Shown one piece after another: positions 11,450 to 26,207 of a stretch of DNA of 64,000 bases; position 1 is the stretch's first letter, and the number at the start of each line of letters is the position of its first letter. The DNA is from Vitis vinifera. Lineage: Eukaryota; Streptophyta; Magnoliopsida; Vitales; Vitaceae. The notes beneath the pieces were generated by a model that had not been told where the DNA came from, searched no databases, and saw nothing but the letters and a program-made list of their open reading frames with translations. The position numbers and the translations under genes were made by a program. The stretch is from positions 759,001-823,000 of the forward strand of contig NC_081821.1 of NCBI RefSeq assembly GCF_030704535.1. The letters run 5' to 3'.

Positions 11450-14400
11450 GGTTCTGTTATTACAGTTATCTTTACAGTTACATTCCCTCCTCCTTTCTTC
11501 ATTTATGTCCACTGTGGAGAGAAGTGAAAGGAGTTATTGCTGTTGTTGACATGACTTGGGTTAAGAATTCTTATGGTTTCCTGCCTTTAATGTTGGTGGA
11601 ATCTTTCTCTGTTCTTGGCTCTTGCCATTATTATGGTAATTGGCTAAGGTTTCTGAGGTGAATTCCCCCTATCCACCTTCCCAATGGTCCTCCACATCCC
11701 ATCAACTCTTCTTCTTTCCAACCAAACACCTATTAACTAGAAAACATAAATGAGACTTGAGAAGCTCATGTGTGAGTCTCCCTAATTCAAATCCATATTT
11801 ATTACTTCCTTGTGCAGGCATTTTAGACATAGCTGTATGAATCATATGAGAGAAAGTTACATTAATTAGGAGTATTTTCCTAGAAGCTCTCCACCTTAAC
11901 AGGGCTTTTGAATAATTGGATATAGATATGAAGATAACGCAATCAGAAACCCTCACTGGAACCACAGTGAACTGGTTTCTCAAAGAAAGGTGAATGGAGA
12001 AGTAAAATGTTGGAAACTTGGGACCAAACATAAGAGGAATAGTAAGAGAATTGTGATTTCTAGTTGTGACAATAACCGATATAACGGCTTAATTAGGATG
12101 AAGTATCGAAATACTTGTGACAATAACATTGCCGATTCATGCCCCCATCACAAGCATATGTCACTCTCCTCCATACCCAAGATATGATCAGATAAAGAGC
12201 CTTCAATGAGTACAGTCAGCTCCTCTTTAAATGGACAAGATTAGTTAAATATCCGATTAAACCGAGCAAATCAAAATGCTGCCCTCTAAACAGCAAGTGT
12301 TAATAAACTACAGTAGCTACAGACAATCCATGTGATTCTTGAGTTGCACCTGATTTCAATAGACCTACATGTTGAATTGTCTTGATCAATCATTTTTTCG
12401 TACCCTAACATTATGTCCTTCAACAGAAGAAAATGCCTAAACCTGATAAGAAAATTCAATCCCCAGCTTTCCCAGTCCCATCTCCTCAACAGGATGATCC
12501 ACCTCTCATCCCCTCTAGAAACACCCACTTCATTTCAGTTCTCCCCCTTTATCTTCCACCAATCTTTTTGCTTTTCCAAAAAGCTAAAATGGCTGTTTCT
12601 CCTGATGATAACCATGACCCAGTTTTTGTTTTTAACTCTCCAACTTATTCCACTTGGCCCAAAACTGAATCCACAAAAGAGAAAGAAAGACCAGACACCC
12701 TGAAATTACCTGCTACTGCCAACTAGAAACAAGCATGCAGATCAGTAAATGCTGGATCATACATGTAGCTCACCAACTCATCAAATTGCAGTTAAAAGGG
12801 TCCCTTATGTTGATCACTTCTCATCCAAAAACATTGCCAATGTCCCCATTTCATTCAACTAAACTCCGTTTTTTTTTCTAAATTGGAGCTGGACCATTAA
12901 TGAAACTGCTCCTTTTCTAACAACTTAATTATGTTGTTTTCAATGTATCTGCTATATTCACAGATTAAACAGTCTAGTTTCCAAGTTCATCATCCATTTC
13001 CAACTTGTCGGGTTGGCAGCAGCATCATCTATCAGCAACTGTCATATCTTCGCGTGGCGTGTTTGATCCTTTCCCGGAAGATTTATCTTAGTTTACTGAA
13101 TTTTCTGGAGCAATGCTGCTCACCCAGGGTCCCAGACCTATAATTTTGATCAAGTCAACTGAGGACTTTACCTTAAGACTTTCCCCCAGATACAACCAGG
13201 CATGTGTTAAGCTTGTCTAGAATCTTCACTGATTTTGTTAGGCAAGAAGCATATATTAGTAGTGTCAGTGGCCCTCCAAATCCAAATTATTGACCGATAA
13301 TCGCGCTGATTGAACTGAACTTTGGACTAATCCAACAACGATACTGCAAACTGGGGTTACTAGAAAAATAAGCTTGATCTTCAAAAGGCTAGGGTGCTAG
13401 CTAGAAGGAGCCAATTTCATGAACAAAAATAACCATGTCTATACTCTAATAATGTTTATGCAAAATGGCATGTCATATGACTGGTATCTTAATTATGTAA
13501 TTAATAATTTGGTGTAAAATTGAGAATATTTATATTTCAAATTAAAATTACTTATAAAGTAATAACATATGCTATTAATATGGTATACATTTTATTGGTT
13601 ATTGTCTAATAATTTAAGTTTTTAAGTCAAATTAGCAACTTCATATGTTATTAGGTTAGTTATATATGTCTTTTTCTTTTCATATTGGGATATGTGAGTT
13701 TGAGTTTTTGCGTCTTCACATGCAAGTATGAACCTGTTCTATGATAACATCATATAGATACTGTCTACTTTCATCCTGTAAATTTTCGTGACTTTAAAAC
13801 AAATTTATATATAATAGATGAGTCATTCTATACAAGTGTCATGAATTTCTACCTATATATTATAAGTTTACCCATAGAAATCAATTCTAATGTCATTCTT
13901 TATTAATTTGAAGTTGGATTGACCTATTGCTCGAGACCTAATAAATATTATATATGGTTTGTAAATTGTGAAACTATATATATTTATGGTGGGGGACTAA
14001 TTTTGATAGTGACGACCCATGTAAATATTAATATCCTCAAACTCTCTGGTATGCTCTTTCCTTCACATGACAAGTCAGCATTCAAAACTCAGCTGAGTTG
14101 GACAAGACTGACCCATCTTAGCATGACACGTGTAAGACCAGACAATGATCTGCAGCCATCTAAAGAAAAAAAAAAATTTCCCAAATTTTTTTTAAATAGA
14201 GTACCAGAAGGAATGCACATATGTGCACATTGACCAATAGTGACGTGCCACATGGGCATACCTGAAGGGCTTGCGTCCACATTTATGATGATGATGATAG
14301 AAATGGATGACCCATCAAAATCTAGATGGGGCATGATGGAGGGTCTGGATGGATGTGAATGTCATTGTCATCACCCATCATGCTTACTCGAAGGGCTAAG

Positions 14401-17400
14401 ACTTGAGACCACTGGGAAGCTCTTTTCACAGTGGGTGGTGCCCAAACCCCATACGGAATAGGATGTCGACATCATTTGGAAAGGGAGACATGTGTCATGT
14501 CATTTGATGGGCATGCATCATGGGTTCCATGATACGTGGCATGCAATTACGCATTTTGGCTAGCCGACATCCATGTATGGTCACTTGGCTCCGCCTCCTT
14601 CGTGACTTTGATATCCCACATGCGAGTTGACTCAAAATGCTAATCATCCCTTTCATTTTTTCCCCTTTTTTTTTCCATCTTTTAAAGGTGAAAATTTTGG
14701 GAAATGGAATATTCCCTCTTTATTTTCCATATTCAGAAAAGGACGTACACATTTGTGAAAGATTTTCAAAATAATTTCTCTTTTCTCTTTTACAATATGA
14801 CATTGTTTATAATTTTTGGATTTTATTTTTTTTGTATAAATGTTAAGAGACGTTAGATTTTGAGATGATTAAAATAATTTAATTATAAAAATGATGTGTT
14901 TGCCATATGTTTAAAATTTTCAAAGAATCCCTTAATTAAAAAAATATTATAAAAATTAAAGGAAGATAATAGAAAAAGGCATCTTTGGAAAGAAGACTTT
15001 CACTTTCACAGTTTCCAAACACAACTTTTTCAAAAATAACTTTATTTATTTTTCCCATAACCTTGTTCTACTTTCTTCCTCCTGTCTTTTCCCTTTAAGA
15101 AGCACCAAGTGTCCTTATCGCCAATGCGTAACTAGCCCACTTTCTCCTCCAAGTGATTTTCAAAACCATCTCTTTCACCTCTTTTTATCTTCTTCATTTC
15201 ATAATAAGCCAAAAAAAAAATAAAAAAATAAAAATAAATAGAGAAAACCCATTTGTATTATTATACCCATCCGGGGGAACATCCGAGGGAAGAGGGACAA
15301 CAGAAAGGGGGTCATGTGTCTGGGGCTGTTTCACACTAGAAAAAATGGTGGGAAGGTCAGTGAATACCAACACCATTTTCTTACTTAAAATCATAAATAT
15401 TCGATTTCGCAAAAGGATAAGGATGGGAGGGGAGATGTGGAAGTGGGGAATGGAAAAGAGGTGGGGCAGAGGGGCTGAGGGGCGACAGTTGGGACGGTGC
15501 AAGGAGGGAGGATGGTCCACAAGGGTCCACCCTGTGTTTGTGTGGGAGAAGGAGCACGCCCGCACGGCATGGCGAGCTCCTTAACAATTCAATTGCTTTT
15601 GTCTCCTTTGTCTGGGAGGGGAACGGAGAGGGAGAGGGAGAGGGAGAAGGAGAGAGATTGTGAGAGATACATGAAGGAGGTGACTCAGAAGCTGACATTG
15701 ATTATTTATTATGGTTGTGTCCATTTCTTTGCACTTATGGCATGGGCTGTCCATATTTGGACTTGTGGCTTCTTCCCCACTTCTTTCTACATTTCATTTT
15801 TCTTTTCCTTTTTCCTTCTTTTTTTTTTTTTGTCTTTTTTAAGAGATTTTATTTCAAGTTTGGCTTTCGTTCAACGCGTTGTTTCGTACACGATTACAAC
15901 GCGTTTAGCCCATTTGAAATAACTTTCTGTTTTGGGTTGAGAATTAGAAGTTGGAAAATAAAGTCTGCATCTGTAATTTTTGGAAATACCTTTGTAAAAA
16001 GGCCAAAATATTCCCAATGTTTAAATTATAAATATAGTATTAAGTAAATCAAAGTATCTCTTACGTTATTTTATAAAAATTGTTTTGATATTAAATTCAC
16101 ATAAAAAGTTTAATGAAGGGTATTTTTATCCAAAAAAAATATTATTTCGAATCCTAAAAATAGGATCATATTTTGATAATTTTAATCAAATATCTCTAAT
16201 TTTTAAATATTAATATTGGTGGGATAAAAATTTTATTAAATATAAAACAACTTTCAACAAAAACCTAAATAAAATTTATAGGAGAATTTTTCTTAGATCC
16301 TAAAAGGGTAAGAGCTGAAAAATAAATAATAGTGTCTATTCAATGCAGTCAGATTCAATGATTATATCCATAAAGATTTCCTAAAATAAATCAAAATACA
16401 ATTTCTAAGAGAAACAATATTTTCCCATAGATCTTAAGAGTGCAGCGGGGGACGATCAAACACTATCGTTCATTGAGTGAAGTCCAAGTCTTTATGTCTA
16501 TAAAGGCTCTCCACCCATCCACACCTTCCTAAAGTAATAGGTATGTGTTATTTATTGAAACTCTTTCTTCGTTATGCAAGCCTATAAAGAGTTAAAATAC
16601 AAAGCTTAATTCCAGAAAAGAAAAAAAAAAAAAAAACCCCTTGTTACAACAAGGCAATTTGGACATTTTTTGTCTTCTTTTAAATTGATATTACGTGATA
16701 CGAAAAACCACTCGTCATTACCTTTTTTTAAATTGATACGCAATCAATTACTTTTAAGTTTAAAAATACAAAAACAATTCATTTTCATTTAATAAGAGTG
16801 GTTGGGAGGCGACAAGTGATTCGATATTAATCAAAAAACGATATTAAATTATGGTTTCTCTCTTAATCTACGACCAATCTTGAAAAAACACCTTTTAATA
16901 AAATTATTCAAACATTCACAAAACCTCTAATTAAACTTTTGTTTTCCTAAAAGCTAACCTAAACATGATCTCAGTATGTTGGACGAGATAATTAATTTTA
17001 ACTTACAAGAGTAGTTGAGCATCAGTGTTGCTAAAGTCACCTTAATTCTCAAGTCCTTGTTTGGATACAATTTTTGCTTATACTTTTAAAACTAAAAAAT
17101 AATAATAACTTATATAAAATATAATACCTCCTATATAAAAGATATAAACTTATCTTAAATCTTTGAAAATTACTTTCAAAATTTTTAAAATTTGAAGTAA
17201 AATATTTTTTGATACCTCAATTTTTGTAAACAATTGTTAAAAACTCCTTGCCTTGGTAAGGTAAGTCTAAAGTGTTTTAATATTTTACCAAGCACAACAT
17301 CTTGGTGGGGTATTTGTGCTAGACTTTAGAACTGTTCTGGTGGGGGGCCATCTCTATGCTGTGACATCAGAGAATATCTTATCAAAATTGACTTATTTTA

Positions 17401-18870
17401 ATCTTAAAACTTAGATATTCAATTTATCATTAAAAAAAAAATGTAGAAATGGACAGATCCAACAATAATCAATACAAAACTGAATACATCATTAACTATG
17501 TATCACTTATTGTAATCACATACCGACCTCTTTTTCATTTCTTTTTTCTTTGGCATTAAGTCCTACATTTTTTTTTCTTTCCTCCAAATCTTAATTTTCA
17601 GGGATGGACCTAAGAATAATATTCTCAAGACACGGAGATATGGGTTTTTGTATATATCTTGGAAATGGACATATGAAACAGGTGCAGATTCATTGTTGGT
17701 GAGGTTAGGACCAATGAGTGAGCTGGTCGACATTGAACATTTCCTAGTGTTTGGTTACCCTTGCATTTAATACATCCACCTAGTCCAACTTGCCAACTTG
17801 TCCAAGCACAACCTGGGAAGGCACCTGGCTCCAATTTTCTTATTCTAACAACAATTTTCTAGCCAACCAAACAGCGATCAGCCAAGTAAACATTGGAGAC
17901 AAGTAATCTTGAATGTGGATCCCCACAAGGGCCCCTGCCACGGCCAACCCCTTGAGCAATGAAACAAGGTTACTGGGGCCTCTACTTGAATGCTTGTCTG
18001 CCTCGAACCTCAACTTCAGGCCCCTTCTGTATTTTTCCAAATTTTATTTATTATTTATATTTTACTTTTGTCTTTAGCCTTAAATCCTCAATAAACTTGT
18101 ATGATTTAGTACGTTCATTTTCTAACTTTAATTTTTATTTTTAAGATATTTTATCTGAAATTTGAATTAACAGTTTTGCATGGATTTTTATTCAGAACTC
18201 AAATAAATTCATATCCACTAATGCTTCAAATAAAAAACAAACACCACCTTAGTATATGAGTTTTCTAAGTTTCATAACCATACCAGGACAAGGAATCGCC
18301 CACACAAATGCAGCATTTTGGATCTGTCCTCTTGCATCGACCGCATCCATGGCTTAAGTGACACCTAGGGTTATCATCGGTGCCATGGAGTTGTGGGCTT
18401 CAACTCCTGTTCAGACAACCTACTAAAAGAACCCAAAAGACAGAGACCAAGCAACTATTAGAATGTACTTGGCCCAGTTCAATATTCCTTCTCTACTGCA
18501 GAATAACTAGCAGAGTCAATTGAAATGGCATCACAAAGTTGTACAACATCAACACCATAAATTTTATTGCTGAAGATTACAACAGAACTTGATAGTAGTT
18601 TAAATTTCACAATTATGATTATTTTCACCTCAAATCCTTCAATGGTTGATAAATGAAGTACAGTTTTCTGATACAGTTTTTTCCAGGCAAATAGCATCTG
18701 CCTCAATCAGCAATACTAGATTTTGCAAGGAAAGATAAGCAGTGAACATTAACTAAGCTAAAAAAATCAGGTAATTTAGGCTGCTATACAATAACTCCAA
18801 TCTCTGACATTATCGCAGGCTGATGAAACCGAACATGGGATTTTAAATGGATGGTGACAGGGGAATGATT
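11450..18870. other. Gene-poor intergenic stretch
   Basis: No recognised protein family or RNA gene was found. Open frames at 12413-12726 and 13919-14461 lack known motifs and start contexts. 15150-15700 is a purine-rich/pyrimidine-rich tract containing a GGGAGA-type run (about 15600-15660) that keeps frames open on both strands by composition alone. 13480-13900 and 16000-17300 are strongly AT-rich. The part between roughly 18400 and 18874 probably holds the 3' UTR of VHA-C on the minus strand. Confidence 0.55.
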
Positions 18871-18874
18871 ATGC

Positions 18875-21800
18875 TCAGACCAGATTTATGGTGAAGGAGA
18901 CGTAAGGATGAGAATCAGCATCACCTCCTAGGCTGCCCATACCTCCAAGTTCATCTTCGGATTTCCAATATGTGCTACAATTCCATGCATGTAACAAATA
19001 GAATCAGAACCATTGCAGTCAAAAATTTGACCTAAGTCAGAAGACTCAGGTGGTCCTGCGACAACAAAACAGATGCTCTAGGCATTTCCTGTCTACTAGC
19101 AGAGTCTGGATCACATGGCAGTAATTCAAAACTTTCAGTCATAGGACCACCTGATCTTTTAGCTACAGAAATATCACATGAAGGGTCTGAATTGTTTCCA
19201 TTTCCCTCCGCCCATCGCTCTTCGGGGATGGTGACTAGTCATCCAAGCTCTCAAACAATCAAGATTGTTTTTATCTATAATATCTAAATGAAGCACAATC
19301 TTATAGATACATATGTATCATGTGTTGAATAACCAATTTTCCTAAAAGCTTAAACTTATAGGATTTGGGCTTGCAATGTAGATCATACACTCTAACACCC
19401 TCCCTCACATATAACCATTTTTGGGCTTATATGTGAGCTTAATAAATTGGCAAAATAAAGTAGCCTCTTTTTGGGCTTAATAATTTAAGCTCATATGTAA
19501 ACTTTTTTGGGCTTTATATGCGAGCTTAATAAAATGGGAAAACAAAGTAGCCTCTTTTTTGGTTTAATAAATTGAGCTTAAGGCTTTAATAAATTGGGAA
19601 AATAAAAACAAAGTAGCCTCTTTTTGGGCTCAATAAATTGAACTTTAAGGCTTAATAAATTGGGAAAATAAAGGTTCACACACATGACTTCCTGCCAAAC
19701 AAGGCTCTATATACCTTGTTGAACAACTAATTTTCTTAAAAGTTTGACCTTGTAAGATTTGGGCTCACAATTTATATCATATACTCAATATGCATATATA
19801 TTTGGATTGGATATAAAATATTATTGAATTTCAATTTGATAGTTATTGGACTAAGTTTTGTTTTTCCAAGAAAAAGGAACCAAGAGGATGATAAGTTAAA
19901 AGAAATAATCAAATTCATGATTTTTGAATCAGATTCAGATTGGTATTCTGATCCATTGGCAGCCCTAGTTTCTTCTATACCCTTTTGTCGAAGTTGTTGT
20001 GGCCCCATCAATTTATGTGCATGCTTCACAATGTTCGTTCAATAATGGAAAGTGAAGTGCTAATGCTCAAAAATTACCTGTTAGCACTGTCAGACAGACC
20101 TTCTAGGATTGAGCGTGCTTTCTTTTCGCTTTTAACAGAAGGTGCCAATACCACTGACTGAAACCAATCCAACATTGAAAATGTAAATGATAACAGAGGG
20201 ACTAATGAGCTAAAAATATGGGTATGCAAAGATTACTTACTAAGAAAGATGGTGGCAATCCATATCTCAGAATGCTCTCTGCAAAGACACGTACAGCACA
20301 AAAGTGCATCCAGGAGCTGAAGACCTGCTCAGAAAATGCATTTAGAGTCACAAACCAAGTTTAAGAAACAAGTGCACTAACAAAAATTAGAGAACCAGCT
20401 TGAGAGAAAAGGGAAAAGAGTAGTAAGCTTACTACTGCTACAACTATGACTACTGCTAATATTAGTAACAACAAAAAAACAATACCAATATATAATCAAT
20501 CTAGTTGGTGTTGTTAGCTTTGTCAAATCAGTTTAGGGCCACATGACTTGCTTTGCACCACCAACTCCACAATGTAATCCGTATAACATAAATCATAAAG
20601 TGGTACATTTTCAAACTATAAACCATCTGTACTTGTTATTTTGGTCTCAAACCCCCATAAGTTAACCGTAATGATCCTATTTTGCCGACATACATTGAAA
20701 CAGAAACCTGTGGGAAACATGCCAACTTACCTGTCATTTGAATAAATTTTCTGTTTTTGATTTTTAAAAACAAAAATAGTAGCAACTTCTATACAAAATG
20801 CAGGTCCTCTTATACAAAAGGTATCCAATTACCTTATGTTCTTAAAAATTATTTTCCAAGTTTTTAAAGTTTTAGATAGTAAAATTTTTTTGAATACTTT
20901 TAAAGAACCATTATTTTTTTAAGGTAAGCCTTTAAGAATTCGTGTATTTTATACAAAAGTTACTATTATTACAGTTTTAAAAACAGAGAATAAGGAAATA
21001 TATCCAAATGGCACCCTAGTAAATTCATTTCCCTTTCATTTCTATAAGCTTTGCAAATGGGTTATCTATATTCTTGTCAAGACAGTTCATTAGATATCAT
21101 GAATAGATGCTAACACCCCCACCCCTCCCCTTTACATTTGCCTAACACTTGGAACTGGATATCACAGTGGCCATTTAGATGAGACACTATAAACTAGTAG
21201 TTAAAGCCACATCTATCTTGTTACCAAGAAATTTTTTTTTGAATTCTCAGCTCATTAAAGAAGCACCCTCGAGTATAATAGTGGAGCACATTTTGTGCAA
21301 GGATCCTTAGAGGGGATAAAACTTTCATTATAACTGCTCTTCTTAGAAAGAGCTCAAATCTTGGGATCACTCTGAAGCCATGGTTGTAGACTGGAAGGTG
21401 ATAGTGCTAGTTTTATTAGCTAGGTTGAGAATACATTAGGGTTGCCTCAATACTCCGGAATTTGCAATTAGTTCCACTCGCCTCTGATATATGGCATAAG
21501 TGACATGGATAATTTTTAGATGAAAGAAGAGCTATTAATAATCATTTGAAAATTTTATGCCCCTCCAGGCATGGTCCTTTTTCTTTTATATTCAAGATAT
21601 TGTGTCTTTCTTTTTCTTCACTTTGACCTTATTTTCTTGGCTTTTGATTCCCTTCTTTTGCTGCAAAGGAAATCTCCTTCATTTGTAATTCTTCTAGCTA
21701 TCTCAGCGAATTCCTTCCTTTCAGAAAAAAATGATGGCACAATGAATGCAGTGATGAGAATGAAAAGGAAGTATTCATTATAAATCAAAATAAGAGAACA

Positions 21801-24800
21801 TTACTTTGAAACCCCAAATTTAGTGAACTAACAGGTTATTTTGTTAAGATTACTATGAATAGAAGGGCACCTTGTGAAACTATCATAATATTTTGCAAAG
21901 CTTAAAGGAAAATAAATATACCTCCCCATAACTGGTATAGCACCATTGCAAAAGAGAGGTTCTAATCGTGTCCTGATCTAGCATCAGTTTTTCCAACTCC
22001 TGCTTCCTACTCTCTTGTGTTTCTGGACTATATTCAAAATCACGAATCTGAATCACATGAAAAATTGAACATACAGATCATTAGGAAGAGAACTCCAACA
22101 AATTATATTGAATGTGTTAATTTATCCTGTTATATTCCTGCCTTTTTAAGAATTTCACCAAAGAATGGAAAGGAATTCTTAAATTACATAGCATGAGATA
22201 AAACTACTTGCTGATAACAATTGGCCAAATCTAAGCTATTTGAATGAGAAACTCACTTGAAAACCTCTCTCTCGTGCGCTAGTCTTAAAATTGTCAGCAA
22301 CACGACCAAATATAGTTACAGTATAGAGAGCATATTCATTGTCCTCGTGCAACTTCTTGGATGACCTGGGGACCTAAAAAATTAGTTCAGTCAATGAGTA
22401 AAATTTATTCAACTTCAAAAGAAAAAAGGTGAATTTTATTACTTTAAACATTAACTTAAACAAAGTAAAGCATAAGAGGGATGTCATTTCTCATTTTCAA
22501 AAAAATACATGATAGGCTGAAGCCAATTGTCCCCAATATACTTTACCTGGTATGCATTGAGAGATCAAAAGGACCAATCAATGAAAGAATACTTTTGAGG
22601 ATCATTCATTATGGAGAAAAACAAAGGTTAAAATTAGAACCAGAATGGATTTTTACCACATAGGTGGCAAGTGTTTCATAGGTTGATAACCAATCCTTCT
22701 GTGAATACTTAGGAACAACAGCAAGGAGCGTCACCAAGTGTTCTGAAGTAATAATATCCTCCGGCTTCACTAAGTTGGACAGATCACGTACAGCTAAGCT
22801 GGAATAAGCAAATACTTGAATCAGCCAGAGGATCTTGAAGCAGAATGCTTTGATGCAACAATTTGAAGTGCAACCCAAAATGATGTTAAAATGTCTTACG
22901 TTAATAGAAAGCTATTAGATGTCAAACACTAATCCCTATCCTAGGGAAATGTTGGATGCTTGGCATGACAACATTAGCAAATGTGACCACCATTATTTGC
23001 TCTTGAAATATGCAGAAGAATGCCTTTCTTTCTACAACCTACTATAAATTTATCAACACATCGCTGTTAGATACATAGTGATGCATTATTGCTAGACTTT
23101 TTAGAGACAACTCAGCATGATTCCTCGATGTGAACATGAAAACCCGCATGGCCATGCACAAAAAATTGCATAAACTAAACTCCACTCAACACACGAATCA
23201 ATGTATAAGATCCATAAAACATACACTAACAGGCATCTAAAGCCAAGTCCCAGCACCTGGATCTTGGAAAGTTGAATGTTTATTTATTTATTTCTGACAG
23301 GCAAACAAAATTTTTATAAATTTGGAAAGTTGAAATAATTTCTGTTGATGATTACAGCAATAATTCAATACCTTCCAGTTTGCTTTCTGTTTATGGCATT
23401 AAGCTGACTGCGTACATTGTTATACTCAGCAACACGAACCTGATAGATCATAGATGTAAGATGAAATAATTAACTTCCTGAGTCTCTCTGGAACAAAAAT
23501 TCTAACTTTCTCAATCAGACAGACAACATGACCATTTATTCTTTTCTTTTTTTTCATAGGTAATCACAAGTGTATTAGAAACGCCAACCAAAAGGGCATG
23601 CAAAATGCCATGACCAAGTTTTAGCACCCAGGTTACTGAGCCCATGCAATGTCATGCAGGACATAAAATAAACAAATATCATCCACAACCTTTCTGCTAA
23701 TATATAAAATATACTATATTAGGCACATCAATAATATTACCACAGGAACATGCTTGAAAACCGCCACCAGCATAAATAATTTTCTCATATACCTACATTT
23801 ACCAATAAGAGTGAGCAATACTAAATGGATGTGAATGCAATACTAACTACCAACAAAAAATAAATTGCATTCATGAAATTCAATTATTTCTTGTTTAGGA
23901 CTGGACACTAAATTAAAGCCCTAACTTGATTAGAACTGGCTTCAATCTGACCATTTATACAGCCAAAAGAAAGGCTCTAACTGAACCACAAATATAAATT
24001 TCCAGGCTTATTGCACGGGCTTGTGAATAAAAAAGAAATCTTGACTTTTAGGCTGAGCCCAATAGTCTGTCTATTTGAGACCAGAATCAGTTCAAGCTAA
24101 TTAATTTCGGAATGTAGAATCTCAAGACCTTAAAAAGGAAAAATATCCTCCCGGATTCTGGATTTAATAAGTCTAAAAAATTTAGTAAGTCTGTTTACAA
24201 TAAATGATTCCATAATTCAATTTTCTCAACCTTGCATAATATACCAATCCCTAATGTAGCTAGTAAACAATCTTTCCTCGCCCACCAAGAAGAAGAACTG
24301 ATCTTACCTAATTCATGGTCCATAGCTACTATTTCCAGATCATCAAATGATATCAAATGCTAGATTATTATTATTATTTTTTCTCTCCTTAATTGTTGGA
24401 ATTATATAGGACAACATACAGAATTTAACAAGATTAACTTCAGTTTTCTACTGGCAGAAAAATTATTACTTTGGACTAGTTTAGGCCAAAGGGTAGGATG
24501 TGAGCCAATTGGTGCATTTGTGCAAACAGGCGAGGAATTAGCCAACAACATGCTTATTCCATTGTGGGATCCCTCAGTGTTAATTGTTCCTATATTTTCG
24601 TCATTTGGTATTTCTTGGGTGCTTTCTTAGTTACGTAAGAACACCTTGGATGGATGGCAAGGAAGGTTGTTCACAAGGGGAAGAAGAACATGGAATGAGC
24701 CCCCACTATGTTTACATTTACATTTATGGAAGGAACAAAAGAATTTTCAGTGCTTTAAGTGGTTGGGGTTGCAACTGGAAAATGCTTTCAAGAATCTTTT

Positions 24801-26168
24801 GTTTGTATTGCCGGAGAGATCTGTAGGGAATGGGAGACTGTAGATATGATTGATGTATCGGGCTGTCCTTAAGGTGCATGGGTTCCTTTTCTTTTATTTT
24901 ACATTCTGTTAGTTGGTTGCTCTATGTATACCTCCTCTGGATTGTGTCCCTGCAAGGCATCTGTTAACAGCAACTGTATTTACCTATCAAAAAATATTAT
25001 CTCGTTATTTCAGCATTCCTTTCATTATGAAGAATCATTTCCTTGGGCAACTTACACCATCATTCTTGCTTTACATATCTACCTGTTCTGCTACGGAATC
25101 TCTGTTCTTCATATATTATCTTCCAAAGACCTACAAGTTCTTACTCTCAAGAAGCTGCTCATATGTGAAAGAAGCATTAATTTAATCTTTTTTTCAACCC
25201 TGCAGCATCCTAGAAAGAAAGTGTAATCAATCTGACCTCATGAAATAATCTTGGTAACTCATGGTAGGTTTGATGTTTGAATCTCTCATTTTATGCATAT
25301 TGAAGTTCTCTAACTACACAAAAGGCAGAAAGAAGAATGTCTGAATTGGACATAGAAGCTTCCAGACTTTGTCAAATTTAGAACTGAGTACGCTGGTTGG
25401 CTCAAACAATAAAATCTTCACATTTGATTATTACACATCTGGAGATATTTTCCATATGTGACATGAAAATTCAATTTAGAATCATTTGATTTCCAATAAA
25501 CCATAAGCATCAAACACCGTTTGAGATGCCAATGCTCATGTCACATTTCATTTATCCAAGACAAGAAGGTGAAACACCTTGTATACAAGTCAGACTCGGG
25601 CACAGCGTCTTTGTCAATAAGGTGACATGAACCTGAGGCTAGGCAAGGGCAGCCTACAGGATTTCTTCTATTTAGGCACATGATCCAAGTGGATCATTGT
25701 GTAGTTGTGGACAACATTGAACTCTGCAATACAGACACAACTATAACTACATTACAGATTATCAGACTCAGGAGATTCCTGCATCATTTAAGATCTCAGA
25801 AGACAATACAATCCAAATTGGTATTTTTAACACCAAGTATACTGGTGGTTTTTAACAGTCAAAGTTCAGTTCATTTACTTCTTGAAAGATTGACTATGAA
25901 TAATGTTTTACTAGGAAGATTTTTATTGTAACATCCATATGTTTCCTTATTGTGCCATCCATTTGGATTATGGATATTCCTCTACCAGTTTTAAATTGTA
26001 ACTGTCTTTTTTCCTAGTTATTACTAAGAGAAACTATCATTCTGAGTTAGAATAAAGCTTTGCCAACTCAGTGTTCTGTTGTTATCTAGTTATGACACTT
26101 GTGTAAATTAGGAAATCTTGTTGAGGCAAGTTATGTAATAACGGAAAAGTGACAGCACTCTAACAAAA

Positions 26169-26207
<39 letters not shown>

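Noticed and set aside
12413-12726. Two overlapping plus-strand frames of about 97 codons
   Set aside because: They are Pro/Ser-rich with no recognised domain and no supporting splice or promoter structure.
15153-15922. Long overlapping frames on both strands (105-143 codons)
   Set aside because: They are produced by purine- and pyrimidine-biased simple sequence that lacks stops; no domain is visible.
26171-26204. AT run as a functional promoter element
   Set aside because: It is a simple microsatellite within an element remnant, far from any gene start.
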